From Campylobacter concisus (GTDB taxonomy: Bacteria > Campylobacterota > Campylobacteria > Campylobacterales > Campylobacteraceae), in contig NZ_PPAW01000015.1 of NCBI RefSeq assembly GCF_002913225.1, positions 62,001-126,000 of the forward strand: DNA of 64,000 nucleotides. The letters are read 5' to 3'. The notes under the pieces were generated by a model that was given only the letters and a program-made list of their open reading frames with translations, ran no database searches and had not been told where the DNA came from. The first letter of the stretch is position 1, and each line of letters starts with the position of its first letter. The position numbers and the translations under genes were made by a program. Positions 1-9,221 of the stretch are shown piece after piece.

Positions 1-500
1 TCTGCCCTGCTTCTTACGTAGTGGCCGTCGCTTGTTCGGTACTCGGCCTTAAATTTCTCTCTAAAATCTTCTTTTTGCTCTTCTTTGGCTACTTTTGCGC
101 CGATTTTTGCTATTTCATCCATGAAATTTTCGTTATAAACTATCCTCTCATCCCACCTAACGCTAGCACTGCCCATATAGTAGTTTTGCTTGCCACCATA
201 GTATTTGCCAACATCTGTCACGTTGTAGCCGTTGTCACATTTTTTTATAAAGCCCAAATTTAGCAAAGCCAAATTTACATCTTTTGCCTTTTTGTCAAAT
301 TTCTTCGCTATCTCTTTTGCGCTAAATGTATCAGCTATATTTCTTTGATTAAATTTTACGTAAGTTTTTTGGCGCAGTTTTCGCCTGATAAATTTTGTTA
401 TCAAATTTACTAAAATGACAAATATTATAATAGGCAGCGCAAAGCTAAAAAACGCTGGTAACATAATGGATAGTAAATTTTCCGTATCAAAAAGTTGCAT
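1..500 (-). CDS. Membrane-anchored nuclease-like protein (partial, C-terminus beyond window)
   Basis: The frame starts at an ATG at 500 and stays open for 166 codons to the window edge. Residues about 12-32 form one hydrophobic membrane segment, followed by a basic stretch. Residues about 50-95 read like a small winged-helix unit (AKEIAKKFDKKAKDVNLALL, then LGFI and a turn). The last visible residues, EYRTSDGHYVRSRA, resemble the start of the catalytic region in PD-(D/E)XK-like nuclease domains, where such a motif is followed by an acidic residue. The start lies 41 bases after the cysE stop, so it may be cotranscribed with cysK-cysE. Function is not established: the nuclease call rests on one motif, and the catalytic residues lie outside the window. 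Confidence 0.65.
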   Translation of the reverse strand, partial: MQLFDTENLLSIMLPAFFSFALPIIIFVILVNLITKFIRRKLRQKTYVKFNQRNIADTFSAKEIAKKFDKKAKDVNLALLNLGFIKKCDNGYNVTDVGKYYGGKQNYYMGSASVRWDERIVYNENFMDEIAKIGAKVAKEEQKEDFREKFKAEYRTSDGHYVRSRA

Positions 501-540
501 TTTAGCTTTCCTTGCTGCGCGGGGAGATCAAATTTTGCTT

Positions 541-1092
541 TTAGATGATAAATTCTGGTTCAAATTTAGAGCCATTTACCCTGACAACCCTTGCTGGTAT
601 GCCAACGACAGTTGCGTTTGCTGGGACATTTTTTAGCACGACCGAGTTTGCACCGATCTTGGCATTTTCGCCGATCGTTATAGCCCCAAGTATCTTTGAG
701 CCAGCGGCGATAGTCACGTCATTTTTAATGGTTGGATGGCGTTTGCCACACTCTTTTCCAGTGCCGCCAAGTGTCACTTGATGATACATCATCACATCAT
801 CGCCGATCTCCGCCGTCTCACCGATAACCACACCCATGCCGTGATCTATGAAAAATCTCCTACCGATCTTAGCCCCTGGGTGGATCTCGATGCCTGTTAG
901 AAATCTTGCTATTTGCGAGATGAGTCTAGCTAGAAAAAACCACTTTTTTTCATATAAAAAATGTGAAATTTTGTGAAATAAAACCGCATGGATGCCAGGA
1001 GTGTTTATAAGTATCGCCAAAAAGCAACAACTATGCACCGATGGGTCTTTTTCACGGACGGTTTGAACTAGCTCTTTTAGACTCTCCCACAT
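541..1092 (-). CDS. cysE: Serine O-acetyltransferase
   Basis: Transfers acetyl from acetyl-CoA to serine, giving O-acetylserine, the substrate of the cysK product next door. The left-handed beta-helix hexapeptide repeats run from about residue 72 to 165. The family signature is intact: [20 protein letters not shown] at about 78-97 with the Asp83/His84 pair, then H104 and [12 protein letters not shown] with H119. At 183 residues it is shorter than the E. coli enzyme (about 270), with a reduced N-terminal helical domain as in the short CysE/EpsC forms. It starts 4 bases after the cysK stop, so the two form a cysteine operon. Confidence 0.95.
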   Translation of the reverse strand: MWESLKELVQTVREKDPSVHSCCFLAILINTPGIHAVLFHKISHFLYEKKWFFLARLISQIARFLTGIEIHPGAKIGRRFFIDHGMGVVIGETAEIGDDVMMYHQVTLGGTGKECGKRHPTIKNDVTIAAGSKILGAITIGENAKIGANSVVLKNVPANATVVGIPARVVRVNGSKFEPEFII

Positions 1093-1096
1093 AATT

Positions 1097-2005
1097 TTAC
1101 GCTCCGTAAAGCTCTGTACTTAGGTATCTCTCGCCGTTATCTGGAGCTATGAAAAGCACTTTTTTGCCAGCGCCAAGTCTTTTAGCCACTCTTTTTGCAG
1201 CCACATAAGAAGCGCCGCCGCTTATGCCTATCATCAAACCATCGCTCTTTGCGATCGCTCTAGCTGCGTTTAGTGCGTCATCGTTGCTTACTTTTTCTAC
1301 TTCGCTAACTAGGCTCATATCCATTGTATTTGGTAAAAATCCAGCTCCGATGCCTTGAATTTTATGTGGTCCTGGGTTGCCGCCACTTAAAACTGGTGAT
1401 GCCTCAGGCTCTACTGCGATGATCTTAGTGTCATAGCCTTTTTCTTTTAGAACCTTTGCCACGCCGCTTATCGTGCCGCCTGTGCCAACGCCTGCTACAA
1501 AGGCATCAAGCCTGCTAAAATCAGCCACGATCTCAGCAGCTGTTGTTAGCTCGTGAGCTTGTGGGTTGTACTTGTTTTCAAACTGGCTTAGCATTACGTG
1601 ATTTGGCTGAGAAGCTAGCTCAGTAGCTCTTGCAATCGCTGCTTTCATACCGCCAGCTGCAGGAGTTAGCTCAAGATGAGCGCCATAAGCTGCAACGATC
1701 TTGCGTCTTTCGATACTCATGCTCTCAGGCATGCAAAGGATCACTTTAAAGCCAAGCGCAGCACCGCACATAGCTACGCCGATGCCTGTGTTGCCGCTTG
1801 TTGGCTCAACGATAGTGTCGCCATGTTTTAGTGTGCCATCAGCTAGCATTTTTGTGATCATATTAAATGCGATCCTATCTTTTACAGAGCCGCCTGGGTT
1901 AAAAAACTCTAATTTTACGTAAATTTCAGCCTCGTCAGCACCTGTTTTAATCTTTACGATAGGTGTATTACCGATCGTTTTTACGATGTTATCGTAGATC
2001 ATCAC
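1097..2005 (-). CDS. cysK: Cysteine synthase A (O-acetylserine sulfhydrylase)
   Basis: PLP enzyme that makes cysteine from O-acetylserine and sulfide. The PLP lysine lies in PGGSVKDR (K42). The substrate loop TSGNTG is at about 69-74, the phosphate-binding GTGGT at about 172, and the C-terminal SGGAS region is present. At 302 residues it has the usual length for type A enzymes, with no CBS domain. The start is supported by a strong AGGAGGAGTG just upstream of the ATG. It is the first gene of the cysK-cysE unit, and the 90-base AT-rich gap before magIII should contain its promoter. Confidence 0.96.
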   Translation of the reverse strand: MMIYDNIVKTIGNTPIVKIKTGADEAEIYVKLEFFNPGGSVKDRIAFNMITKMLADGTLKHGDTIVEPTSGNTGIGVAMCGAALGFKVILCMPESMSIERRKIVAAYGAHLELTPAAGGMKAAIARATELASQPNHVMLSQFENKYNPQAHELTTAAEIVADFSRLDAFVAGVGTGGTISGVAKVLKEKGYDTKIIAVEPEASPVLSGGNPGPHKIQGIGAGFLPNTMDMSLVSEVEKVSNDDALNAARAIAKSDGLMIGISGGASYVAAKRVAKRLGAGKKVLFIAPDNGERYLSTELYGA

Positions 2006-2095
2006 TCCTCCTAAAATAAATTTCTCGTAAATTTAGCATAGAATTTAAAATAAAACATAAAAAGTCCTAATTTGCGCTAAATTTAAAATAAAAAT

Positions 2096-2764
2096 TTAGT
2101 TTTTAATGCTATCAAGCACCTCTTGTCCGCTTTGGCTTAAAATTTTGCCTTTGAAATTCTCTTTGCAAAACTCCAAAATAAGCGCATGATAGAGCTTTAA
2201 AACCTCAGTTTCGTCAAATTTCTCACTATCAAGAAATTTATAAATTTCATCATAATCAAGCGAGCTAAACCACTCAGCCGCTTCGTCGTAGCTCTCAAAA
2301 ATGTAGTCAAAATATGCCATTATCCTAAGCGCATAAGCATCAACGACCATATAAGGCTTGCCGCAAGCATAAGCAAGTATCGCATCACAAGTCTCAGCGC
2401 CAACGCCTTTTACGCTTATGAGCCACTCACGGCTAGCGTTTTCTTTAAAATTATCAAAGCTCTCAAATTCATTTTTTATAGCTAGGCAAAGCGTCTTTAG
2501 CCGTTTTGCCTTTGTGTTGTAAAAGCCACTTGGCTTTATGAGCGTGGCAAGCTCGCTGTTTTCAAGCGTGCAAATGCCTTGCAGGCTATCTTTGCTCGCT
2601 TTTTTTAGATTATCCAGCGCTTTTTCAACGTTTTTCCAGTTGGTATTTTGCACCAAAATAGCGCCCAAAATGACCTCGAAAGTGCCCTCGCCTGGCCATT
2701 TTAGCTCGTCAAAATTTCTAATTTTGTGATTTAGTAGAGCCAAAAACAGATCAGTTGATCTCAT
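2096..2764 (-). CDS. magIII: 3-methyladenine DNA glycosylase of the endonuclease III fold (MagIII)
   Basis: HhH-GPD superfamily base-excision enzyme. The helix-hairpin-helix is VKGVGAETCDAILAYA at about 114-129 and the catalytic aspartate is in VVDAYALRI at about 142. The lysine that makes E. coli Nth a lyase is replaced (GVGAET) and there is no C-terminal four-cysteine iron-sulfur cluster. Both features match Helicobacter pylori MagIII, which removes 3-methyladenine, and segments such as PSGFYNTKAKRL and REWL are close to my memory of that protein. Its ATG overlaps the stop of the ATPase upstream by 4 bases, so it is the last gene of a coupled chain with mfd. Annotation as plain endonuclease III would probably be wrong. 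Confidence 0.85.
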   Translation of the reverse strand: MRSTDLFLALLNHKIRNFDELKWPGEGTFEVILGAILVQNTNWKNVEKALDNLKKASKDSLQGICTLENSELATLIKPSGFYNTKAKRLKTLCLAIKNEFESFDNFKENASREWLISVKGVGAETCDAILAYACGKPYMVVDAYALRIMAYFDYIFESYDEAAEWFSSLDYDEIYKFLDSEKFDETEVLKLYHALILEFCKENFKGKILSQSGQEVLDSIKN

Positions 2765-3525
2765 TTTAAATTTTCTTTAAAAGTTAGATAAAACTGCTTT
2801 GCTGTCCTACCGCTTCTGCTAGCTCTAAGGGTGGCGAAATTTTTAGCAAGCGTGTGAAGCTCATCTTTGTCGCCTGCGTAGTCTTTAAAGTAAAAATCAA
2901 CCATTTTTAGGTACTCATCGTAATTGCCTTGATAAAAGCTGATCCAAAGTCCAAAGCGGTCTGAGAGCGAAATTTTCTCCTGAGCTGCGTCGCTGTAGTG
3001 AATTTCTCCGTCTATTAGCTCTGAGTTTTCATTTTCGCTTTTAAACTCGCTTATTAGATGCCTACGGTTTGAAGTGGCATATAAAAGGACGTTTTTTGGC
3101 GGCTTTTGAATAGAGCCATCCATGATAGGCTTTAGAAATTTATACTCATTGTTGCCATTTTCAAAGCTTAGGTCGTCACAAAAAATGATAAATTTAAACT
3201 CGCTTTTTCTGATCTCATCGATAATGTCGCCAAGGTATTTTAGATCCTCGCAGCCAATCTCAATGATACGAAGTCCCTCTTTATAAAATTTAGTAAAAAC
3301 AGCCCTTACAAGGCTTGACTTGCCACATCCTCTCTCGCCCCAAAGAAGCACGTGGTTTGCCTCTTTGCCGTCGATGAAATTTAGTGTGTTTTGTAGTAAA
3401 ATTTCCTTTTGTTTCTCCAATCCATAAAGTGAGTCAATATCAACAAAATCGATATCCTCAACCGGCTTTAGCATCCCTTTTGTGCTCTTATATATCGCTG
3501 CGTACTTCACGCCCCAATCTATCAT
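2761..3525 (-). CDS. DUF815-family AAA+ ATPase
   Basis: P-loop ATPase of 254 residues. The Walker A motif is GERGCGKSS at 63-71 and the Walker B region is FIIFCDDLSF at about 112-121. A sensor-like YATSNRRHL sits at about 148 and SLSDRFGLWI at about 187, which match the DUF815 family as I know it. There is no signal peptide, so it is cytosolic. The start overlaps the mfd stop by 4 bases and the stop overlaps the magIII start by 4 bases, implying translational coupling with two DNA repair genes. The cellular role of DUF815 proteins is not known; a DNA-repair link here is inference from position only. Confidence 0.85.
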   Translation of the reverse strand: MIDWGVKYAAIYKSTKGMLKPVEDIDFVDIDSLYGLEKQKEILLQNTLNFIDGKEANHVLLWGERGCGKSSLVRAVFTKFYKEGLRIIEIGCEDLKYLGDIIDEIRKSEFKFIIFCDDLSFENGNNEYKFLKPIMDGSIQKPPKNVLLYATSNRRHLISEFKSENENSELIDGEIHYSDAAQEKISLSDRFGLWISFYQGNYDEYLKMVDFYFKDYAGDKDELHTLAKNFATLRASRSGRTAKQFYLTFKENLK

Positions 3526-6467
3526 CTCTTATCCTTTCTTAGATAGACCAAAATTTCAGCCAAAACATCGTCGTCGTCCTTGCTGCGTGACTTTAGCCTG
3601 ATCTTCTCGTCGTCATTTTTTGTTATTAGTATATTTTGCTCGCTGTTTGAGATCGTCTTTATGCCAGCTTTTAGAGCTAAAATTTTGATGATGATAAGGT
3701 CTAAAAACTGCTTTGTAAAGGTATCAATCTTGCCAAATCTATCCTCAAGCTCGCTTTGTATCTCATAGACCTCGGCGACCTCTTTGCACTTGCTAAGGCG
3801 TCTATAAATTTCAAGCCTGAGCCTATCTTCTCTTATAAATTCTTGATTTAAAAAGGCGCTCACACTAAGCTTTAGATCGATCTTATCAAGCTTTGCGGAG
3901 TCTTGATTAAGAAGCTTGTTGATCTCATCTTCTAGCATTTTTAGATATAGCGAGTAGCCGATAGCCTCGATGTGACCGCTTTGTGCTTCGCCGATGATAT
4001 TACCACCACCCCTTATCTCAAGGTCGTGATAGGCTAGCACCGAGCCAGCGCCCAAAAATGAGTTGCCCTCAAGGGCCACAAGTCGTTTTAGCGCGTCTTT
4101 GCTAACGGCATCTTTATCCTCAACCAAAAAGTAGCAATAAGCCTGCTTGTCGCTTCTACCCACGCGACCGCGCAGCTGGTGCAGGTCAGCCATGCCAAAT
4201 TTATTAGCATTTTCTACGATTATGGTGTTTGCATTTGGCAGGTGGATGCCGCTTTCAACGATGCTGGTGCAAAGTAGTAAGTCATACTCGCCACGCTCAA
4301 ATTTCATCATCTCATCTTCAGTGACTTTCGCATTTACCTTCGAGTGAAGTATCAAAATTCTAAGCTTTGGCAAAATTTTTCTTAGATCATTTGCCGTCTG
4401 CTCGATGTCAGCGATGTGGTTGTGGATGTAAAAGACCTGTCCGCCACGTCTTAGCTCACGCATGATAGCCTCTTTAACGACCTTTTCGTCCCACTCTCTC
4501 ACGCTCGTTCTCACATCGAGCCTCGAGCTTGGCGGAGTGGCTAAAATGCTATATGTTTTTATCTTGCTAAGCGCCATATTTAGGCTTCTTGGTATCGGCG
4601 TGGCGCTCATGCTTAAGATGTGTGAGTGCTGAGAAATTTCTTTTAGTTGCTCTTTTTGTTTAACACCAAATTTATGCTCTTCATCAACCACGATAAGCCC
4701 TAAATTTTCAGCCTTTACGCCAAGAAGCGCATGCGTACCCACGCAAACTATGGGCTCATTTTCTTTTAGTGCTTTTTGCAAGCTTGCCTTTTCTTTAGCA
4801 CTTGAGAAGCGATCCAGCCTAAAGACCTTTATGCCAAATTTGCTAAATCTTTGGCTTAGCGTCTTGTAGTGCTGCGAGCTAAGGAGTGTCGTTGGCACGA
4901 AGAAAAATGCACTAAAGCCTGATTTTATGCAGATAAATATAGCGTTCATCGCAACTTCAGTCTTGCCAAAGCCAACATCGCCGCTAAGCAGTCTATCCAT
5001 CACCTTACCGCTTTTTAGCTCATCTTTTATATCATTTACCGCCTTTTGCTGATCACTCGTGTATGAAAAACCAGCATCTTGGACGAAATTTAGATAAGAG
5101 ATATCCTCTTTTTGTAAAATTTTGCCTGCGATTAGCTCCCTTTTTGCTGCCATCGCTACGATCTTTGAGGCGATCGCGAAGAGTTTTTCTCTAACCTTCT
5201 CTTTTATCTTGGCAAAATTTGCCTTGCCAAGGCGATCAAGCACTGCCATAGAGCCATTTTGCGCGATGTAGCGATCTATCAAATTTAGATGTTCAACCGG
5301 CAAAAGAAGCTTGTCGTCATTTTGGTAGGCGATAACCACAAATTCTTTAGTCGCACCCAAAACTTTGATCTTTTCAAGCCCCAAAAAACGGCCTATACCA
5401 TACTCTTCATGCACAACGTAGTCATTTACTTTTAGCTCATCAACCACGAGGCTTGAGCGTTTTACTCGCCTTTTTTTCTCAAATTTATTTAGTGAGACTA
5501 CGATCTTGTCGCTTGAGGTTAAATTTACTACAAGGGGCGAAATTTCAAGCTTTACGTTGGCAAAGCTATCAAGCTCATAGCCCTTAAAAAGCCCTTCGTT
5601 TCTTGAAAGAACGGTTATATTTTTGCTCTTATTTAGTTCAAAAAAGTCAAAATTTAAAGTAACTTCTAGGTCTTTATAAACCTTTGGCTCAGGCAAAATT
5701 TCAATGCCCTTAAATTTCTCCTCAGCCGCATCATAAATTTCAAAATCTATCTTTTTAACCAGCTTTGAGTCAAATTCTTTTAAGTAGTCGCTAAAGCTAT
5801 CTATCGCCCAAAATCCAAGCGAATTTAGGTCGCTCACCAAGGCGTCGCTTTGCATATCCTCGATCTTTTGGCTCACTTTTTCAAACTCATCTTTGCTAAG
5901 ATTTGCGATAAATGGCACGATCTCGGCTTCGCTTAGCTCATTTTTATTGCTAATTTGCGTGGAGGTGTTATAGTTTCTAATGCTCTCCACCTCATCGCCA
6001 AAGAGCAAAATTCTAACAGGATCGTCCATATTTACGCCGTAAATGTCCACGACTTCGCCACGTATGCTAAACTCACCAACGCTCTCAACGATATCGACGC
6101 ACTCGTAGCCAAAGCGTATGAGCAAGTCGGCAAATTCGTTTAAATTTAGATTATCTTTTAGCTTGATTGTTGAGCTTTCTAGGTTTTTTTGCGTTGGAAG
6201 TGGGTTTAAAAGCGTGCTAAATGGGCTTATGATGATCTTTTTGCCATCAAATTTATAGTATTTGCTAAGCACGGATGAAATTTCAAAAAGCTCTTCGTTA
6301 AAGCTTCTTAGATCATCGCCCTTTTTAGCTCTAAAATCAGGTAGTTTAAATGCGCTAAAGCCAGCAAAACTGGCTGCATCAGCGCAGAGTGCCGCCTCTT
6401 TGTCATCTTCGCAGATGAGAATTTGTGGGGCATGCGTTAAAAGATACTCATAGACCTTTGCTTGCAT
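3522..6467 (-). CDS. mfd: Transcription-repair coupling factor
   Basis: SF2 translocase that removes stalled RNA polymerase and recruits UvrA for transcription-coupled repair. At 981 residues it is a little shorter than E. coli Mfd (about 1150). The RNA polymerase-interacting domain begins near VVDELKVNDYVVHEEYGIGR. The helicase motifs follow in order: GDVGFGKTEVAMNA (I), VVDEEHKFGV (II), SMSATPIPRSL (III) and HQLRGRVGRSDKQAYCYF (VI). The C-terminal TRCF region is present. The start overlaps the end of folC by 20 bases and the stop overlaps the DUF815 gene by 4. Confidence 0.96.
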   Translation of the reverse strand: MQAKVYEYLLTHAPQILICEDDKEAALCADAASFAGFSAFKLPDFRAKKGDDLRSFNEELFEISSVLSKYYKFDGKKIIISPFSTLLNPLPTQKNLESSTIKLKDNLNLNEFADLLIRFGYECVDIVESVGEFSIRGEVVDIYGVNMDDPVRILLFGDEVESIRNYNTSTQISNKNELSEAEIVPFIANLSKDEFEKVSQKIEDMQSDALVSDLNSLGFWAIDSFSDYLKEFDSKLVKKIDFEIYDAAEEKFKGIEILPEPKVYKDLEVTLNFDFFELNKSKNITVLSRNEGLFKGYELDSFANVKLEISPLVVNLTSSDKIVVSLNKFEKKRRVKRSSLVVDELKVNDYVVHEEYGIGRFLGLEKIKVLGATKEFVVIAYQNDDKLLLPVEHLNLIDRYIAQNGSMAVLDRLGKANFAKIKEKVREKLFAIASKIVAMAAKRELIAGKILQKEDISYLNFVQDAGFSYTSDQQKAVNDIKDELKSGKVMDRLLSGDVGFGKTEVAMNAIFICIKSGFSAFFFVPTTLLSSQHYKTLSQRFSKFGIKVFRLDRFSSAKEKASLQKALKENEPIVCVGTHALLGVKAENLGLIVVDEEHKFGVKQKEQLKEISQHSHILSMSATPIPRSLNMALSKIKTYSILATPPSSRLDVRTSVREWDEKVVKEAIMRELRRGGQVFYIHNHIADIEQTANDLRKILPKLRILILHSKVNAKVTEDEMMKFERGEYDLLLCTSIVESGIHLPNANTIIVENANKFGMADLHQLRGRVGRSDKQAYCYFLVEDKDAVSKDALKRLVALEGNSFLGAGSVLAYHDLEIRGGGNIIGEAQSGHIEAIGYSLYLKMLEDEINKLLNQDSAKLDKIDLKLSVSAFLNQEFIREDRLRLEIYRRLSKCKEVAEVYEIQSELEDRFGKIDTFTKQFLDLIIIKILALKAGIKTISNSEQNILITKNDDEKIRLKSRSKDDDDVLAEILVYLRKDKR

Positions 6468-7650
6468 AGTACTCTTTTAAAAAGGCTTCGGCTAGGTGAA
6501 ACGAGCCAAATGCTAGGTAAATTTTGCCGTTTTTTGCCTCTTTTATATCGTTCATATCGCTTGGCTCAAACTCTCTATGCGAAATTTCAAGCTCGTTTAG
6601 CGCTTTGTTTATGAGCTCTCCGCCAAGCTCCCTGCCCTCGCAGTGGTAGTGATAAAGCAGCACGCTCTCAACGACTGGCTTTAGAGCTGCCAAAACTGCC
6701 TTGAAGTCTTTATCCAAAAATGAGTTATAAACTAGCGTTAGTTTTTTGCCACTAAATTCATCAGAGCTAAATTTCTTAGCCACAGCCTTTGCGCCAAGCT
6801 CGTTGTGACCGACATCCACATATAAATTTGAATCGATCTTTTCACATCTACCACGAAGCGATAAAGCGCCAAGCTTTTTGATATCTATGCTGCTATCTAA
6901 AATTTTAGCCGCGGCGTAGGCTAGAGTTAAATTTGAGCGCAAAAACTCTGGTAGATTAAATTTATCTGCGTAGTTTGCGATCTCGTTTAAATTTTCTTTG
7001 GCTAAAATTTCTCTTGGAAAGCTCAGAGTTGCGCCTTTTTCGCTTGCGATCTCTCTTGCGATAGCGATACTTATCTCGTTCATCTCATCATTTAAAATAG
7101 CTCTTTTACCCATGGCTTCAAATTTCGTGCGTGAAATTTCTTCTAAGCTGTTGCCTAATATCGCCGTGTGGTCAAAGCCGATCGGAGTAAAGATGCTTAG
7201 CTCTTTTTCAAAGACATTTGTCGCATCCAGCACGCCGCCCATGCCAGCCTCGCAGACAAAATAGTTGCAACCCTCAAAAAGAACTGCAGAAAGCAGCGTC
7301 ATATACTCAAAATAGCTCGTTTTTATCTTGTACTCATCACTCAAAAGAGCTTGCAAACGCTCATGAGCTCTCTCTAAAATTTCATCACTAGCGACCTCGC
7401 CATTTAACCAAAATCGCTCGTTAAATTTAAATATATGTGGGCTTGTGTAGTGGCCTACTTTTGCCCCATTTTGGCTTAAAATTTGCGCTAAAAAGCGGCC
7501 CGTGCTACCTTTGCCATTTGTGCCGATGATGTGGATTATCTTAAAAGGTTTTAGATGACCTTTGATCGTATCATAAGCCCTTATGATCCTACCATAGTCG
7601 ATCTCTTTGTAGTAAAGTGGCTTGCCGTCAAGAAATTTCGCTAGGCTCAT
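6448..7650 (-). CDS. folC: Bifunctional folylpolyglutamate synthase/dihydrofolate synthase
   Basis: Mur-ligase family enzyme that adds glutamate to dihydropteroate and to folates. The ATP-binding loop is IGTNGKGSTGRFLAQI at about 42-57. Further family features are the YTSPHI segment, the FTPIGFDHTAILGNSLEEIS block and the VDVGHNELG segment in the C-terminal half. The length of 400 residues is normal for the family. It starts inside the end of the upstream GGDEF gene (4-base overlap) and its 3' end overlaps mfd by 20 bases. Confidence 0.93.
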   Translation of the reverse strand: MSLAKFLDGKPLYYKEIDYGRIIRAYDTIKGHLKPFKIIHIIGTNGKGSTGRFLAQILSQNGAKVGHYTSPHIFKFNERFWLNGEVASDEILERAHERLQALLSDEYKIKTSYFEYMTLLSAVLFEGCNYFVCEAGMGGVLDATNVFEKELSIFTPIGFDHTAILGNSLEEISRTKFEAMGKRAILNDEMNEISIAIAREIASEKGATLSFPREILAKENLNEIANYADKFNLPEFLRSNLTLAYAAAKILDSSIDIKKLGALSLRGRCEKIDSNLYVDVGHNELGAKAVAKKFSSDEFSGKKLTLVYNSFLDKDFKAVLAALKPVVESVLLYHYHCEGRELGGELINKALNELEISHREFEPSDMNDIKEAKNGKIYLAFGSFHLAEAFLKEYYASKGL

Positions 7651-9221
7651 TTTTCCTCGATTATCTTTGGCATGACTTGGTTTCTGCCGCCCTCTTTTGA
7701 AAGATAGAGCATCTTATCAGCGCCCTCAAGCGTCATCGTATCGCTTAAATTTGCACTTCTTGTCGCCACACCAGAGCTAATAGTAACTTTAATGCGCTCA
7801 TTTTTATAGATAAATTTGAAATTTTCGATCATACTTCTTAGCTTCTCGCCAAATCTAACACCATCTTTTAAGCTCGTACTTGGTAGCAAAATGACAAATT
7901 CCTCGCCGCCGTATCTACCGACAAAATCAACCTTTCTAGCATTTTTCTTAAGCACTTGAGCCACGGCTGAAAGGATCACATCGCCAGCCTCGTGTCCGTA
8001 GGTATCGTTTATCTTTTTAAAGAAGTCAATATCAACAAAGCAGATCGAATAGTCCGTGCCGTAACGTTTATAAGCCTCCTCGATACGCTGAATTTCACTC
8101 ATTAAAGCTCTTTTTGTAGCCACTTTTGTCAAAAAGTCCTCTTTGCTCTCAAGCTTAGCAGCTTCAAGCTCTTTTTCTAGGCTTGTGACCCTGTTTTGAA
8201 GCTCAGAAATGGTAGCTTGCTTGCTGTTCATCTCAAGACCAAGCTCCTTGCTCTCGATCTCCAAGGCACCTGCGATCTCGATAAGCATACTTTTTACATG
8301 ATCTATGCTATTTTCATTTAAATTTACATTTTTAAGATCATTTTTGATGCTTTGCGCCTTAGCCGAACTACTTTTTGAGCTAGCTGCGATGTCAGAAATT
8401 CTATCGCCTATGTTTTGCAAGATATTATTTATCGAGCCAACTTTTTCGATGATCTCGCTTCTATCCTCTTCTATCCTGCGATCGACAAAGCCCTTTATCT
8501 TATCTTGAAATTCTTTGCTATTTAGGCTTTGTGGATTTTGTTTCAAAACGCTTCTAATGGTGCTAAGCTCCTCGCCAAGCTCCTTTGTGATAGAAGGCTC
8601 AAGCGCAAAATTTAAAAGCTCAACTAAAGTGTTTTCTTCTGCATTTTCATTTTTTTGAGATAAGAATTTCTCAAGCTCAGCGCTCATAGTCTTTAGATCG
8701 TCAAAGTCTCTCACACCGTAATATTTCAAAAAGTCCAAAAATTCAGTATCGTAAGAGCTTACAAAGTCAAACCATTTAAGGCACATCTCTTCAAGATTTT
8801 TCTCATCATATCTTCTAGCAAGTAGCTGCATACCCTGCTCTGCTAGAGCTTTTGCATCTTTGTTGTGAAGCATAGAGATGGCTTGAAGAATTCTTCTTGC
8901 AAAGGCATTTAGTGACTTTAACTTTTTATCATCGACCACTTGGGTTGCGCCATTTTTAGCACCATGAGAGAGCCTAGCGGTCATAAAAGCAACAAACTCA
9001 TCAACCGTTTTTATATGAAGACTTATAGCTTGCGCCTTGTAGTCATCACCAAGCCTTGAGATATATTTTTCTATCTTTTTGCTCTCTTCAGTTGTAAAGC
9101 CATATTTTTTAGAAATTTCATTATAAACTTCGGTGTAGTTTTCTGGCGTTAGCATCAAATGGCGATCTTTTATCTCGCTTAAGGCTTCCTTGACTATTTG
9201 ACTAACGGTTACTGCTGCCAT
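7647..9221 (-). CDS. Diguanylate cyclase (GGDEF domain) with a long helical N-terminal region
   Basis: The C-terminal about 170 residues form a complete GGDEF domain: VDIDFFKKINDTYGHEAGD, then GGEEF at 438-442. An RKVD inhibitory (I) site lies exactly five residues before the signature, so product inhibition by c-di-GMP is expected. The first about 340 residues have no recognised domain and no membrane segment. They are charged and largely helical, with heptad-like coiled coil around residues 320-360 before the catalytic domain. A cytosolic enzyme is therefore likely. The ATG at 9221 has GGATATAAAA upstream, inside the end of lptE (20-base overlap). What signal the N-terminus senses is unknown. 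Confidence 0.9.
   Translation of the reverse strand: MAAVTVSQIVKEALSEIKDRHLMLTPENYTEVYNEISKKYGFTTEESKKIEKYISRLGDDYKAQAISLHIKTVDEFVAFMTARLSHGAKNGATQVVDDKKLKSLNAFARRILQAISMLHNKDAKALAEQGMQLLARRYDEKNLEEMCLKWFDFVSSYDTEFLDFLKYYGVRDFDDLKTMSAELEKFLSQKNENAEENTLVELLNFALEPSITKELGEELSTIRSVLKQNPQSLNSKEFQDKIKGFVDRRIEEDRSEIIEKVGSINNILQNIGDRISDIAASSKSSSAKAQSIKNDLKNVNLNENSIDHVKSMLIEIAGALEIESKELGLEMNSKQATISELQNRVTSLEKELEAAKLESKEDFLTKVATKRALMSEIQRIEEAYKRYGTDYSICFVDIDFFKKINDTYGHEAGDVILSAVAQVLKKNARKVDFVGRYGGEEFVILLPSTSLKDGVRFGEKLRSMIENFKFIYKNERIKVTISSGVATRSANLSDTMTLEGADKMLYLSKEGGRNQVMPKIIEEK

Noticed and set aside
21-263. 80-codon + strand frame at the window start
   Set aside because: It mirrors the real minus-strand nuclease-like gene, which runs in frame from 500 to the edge.
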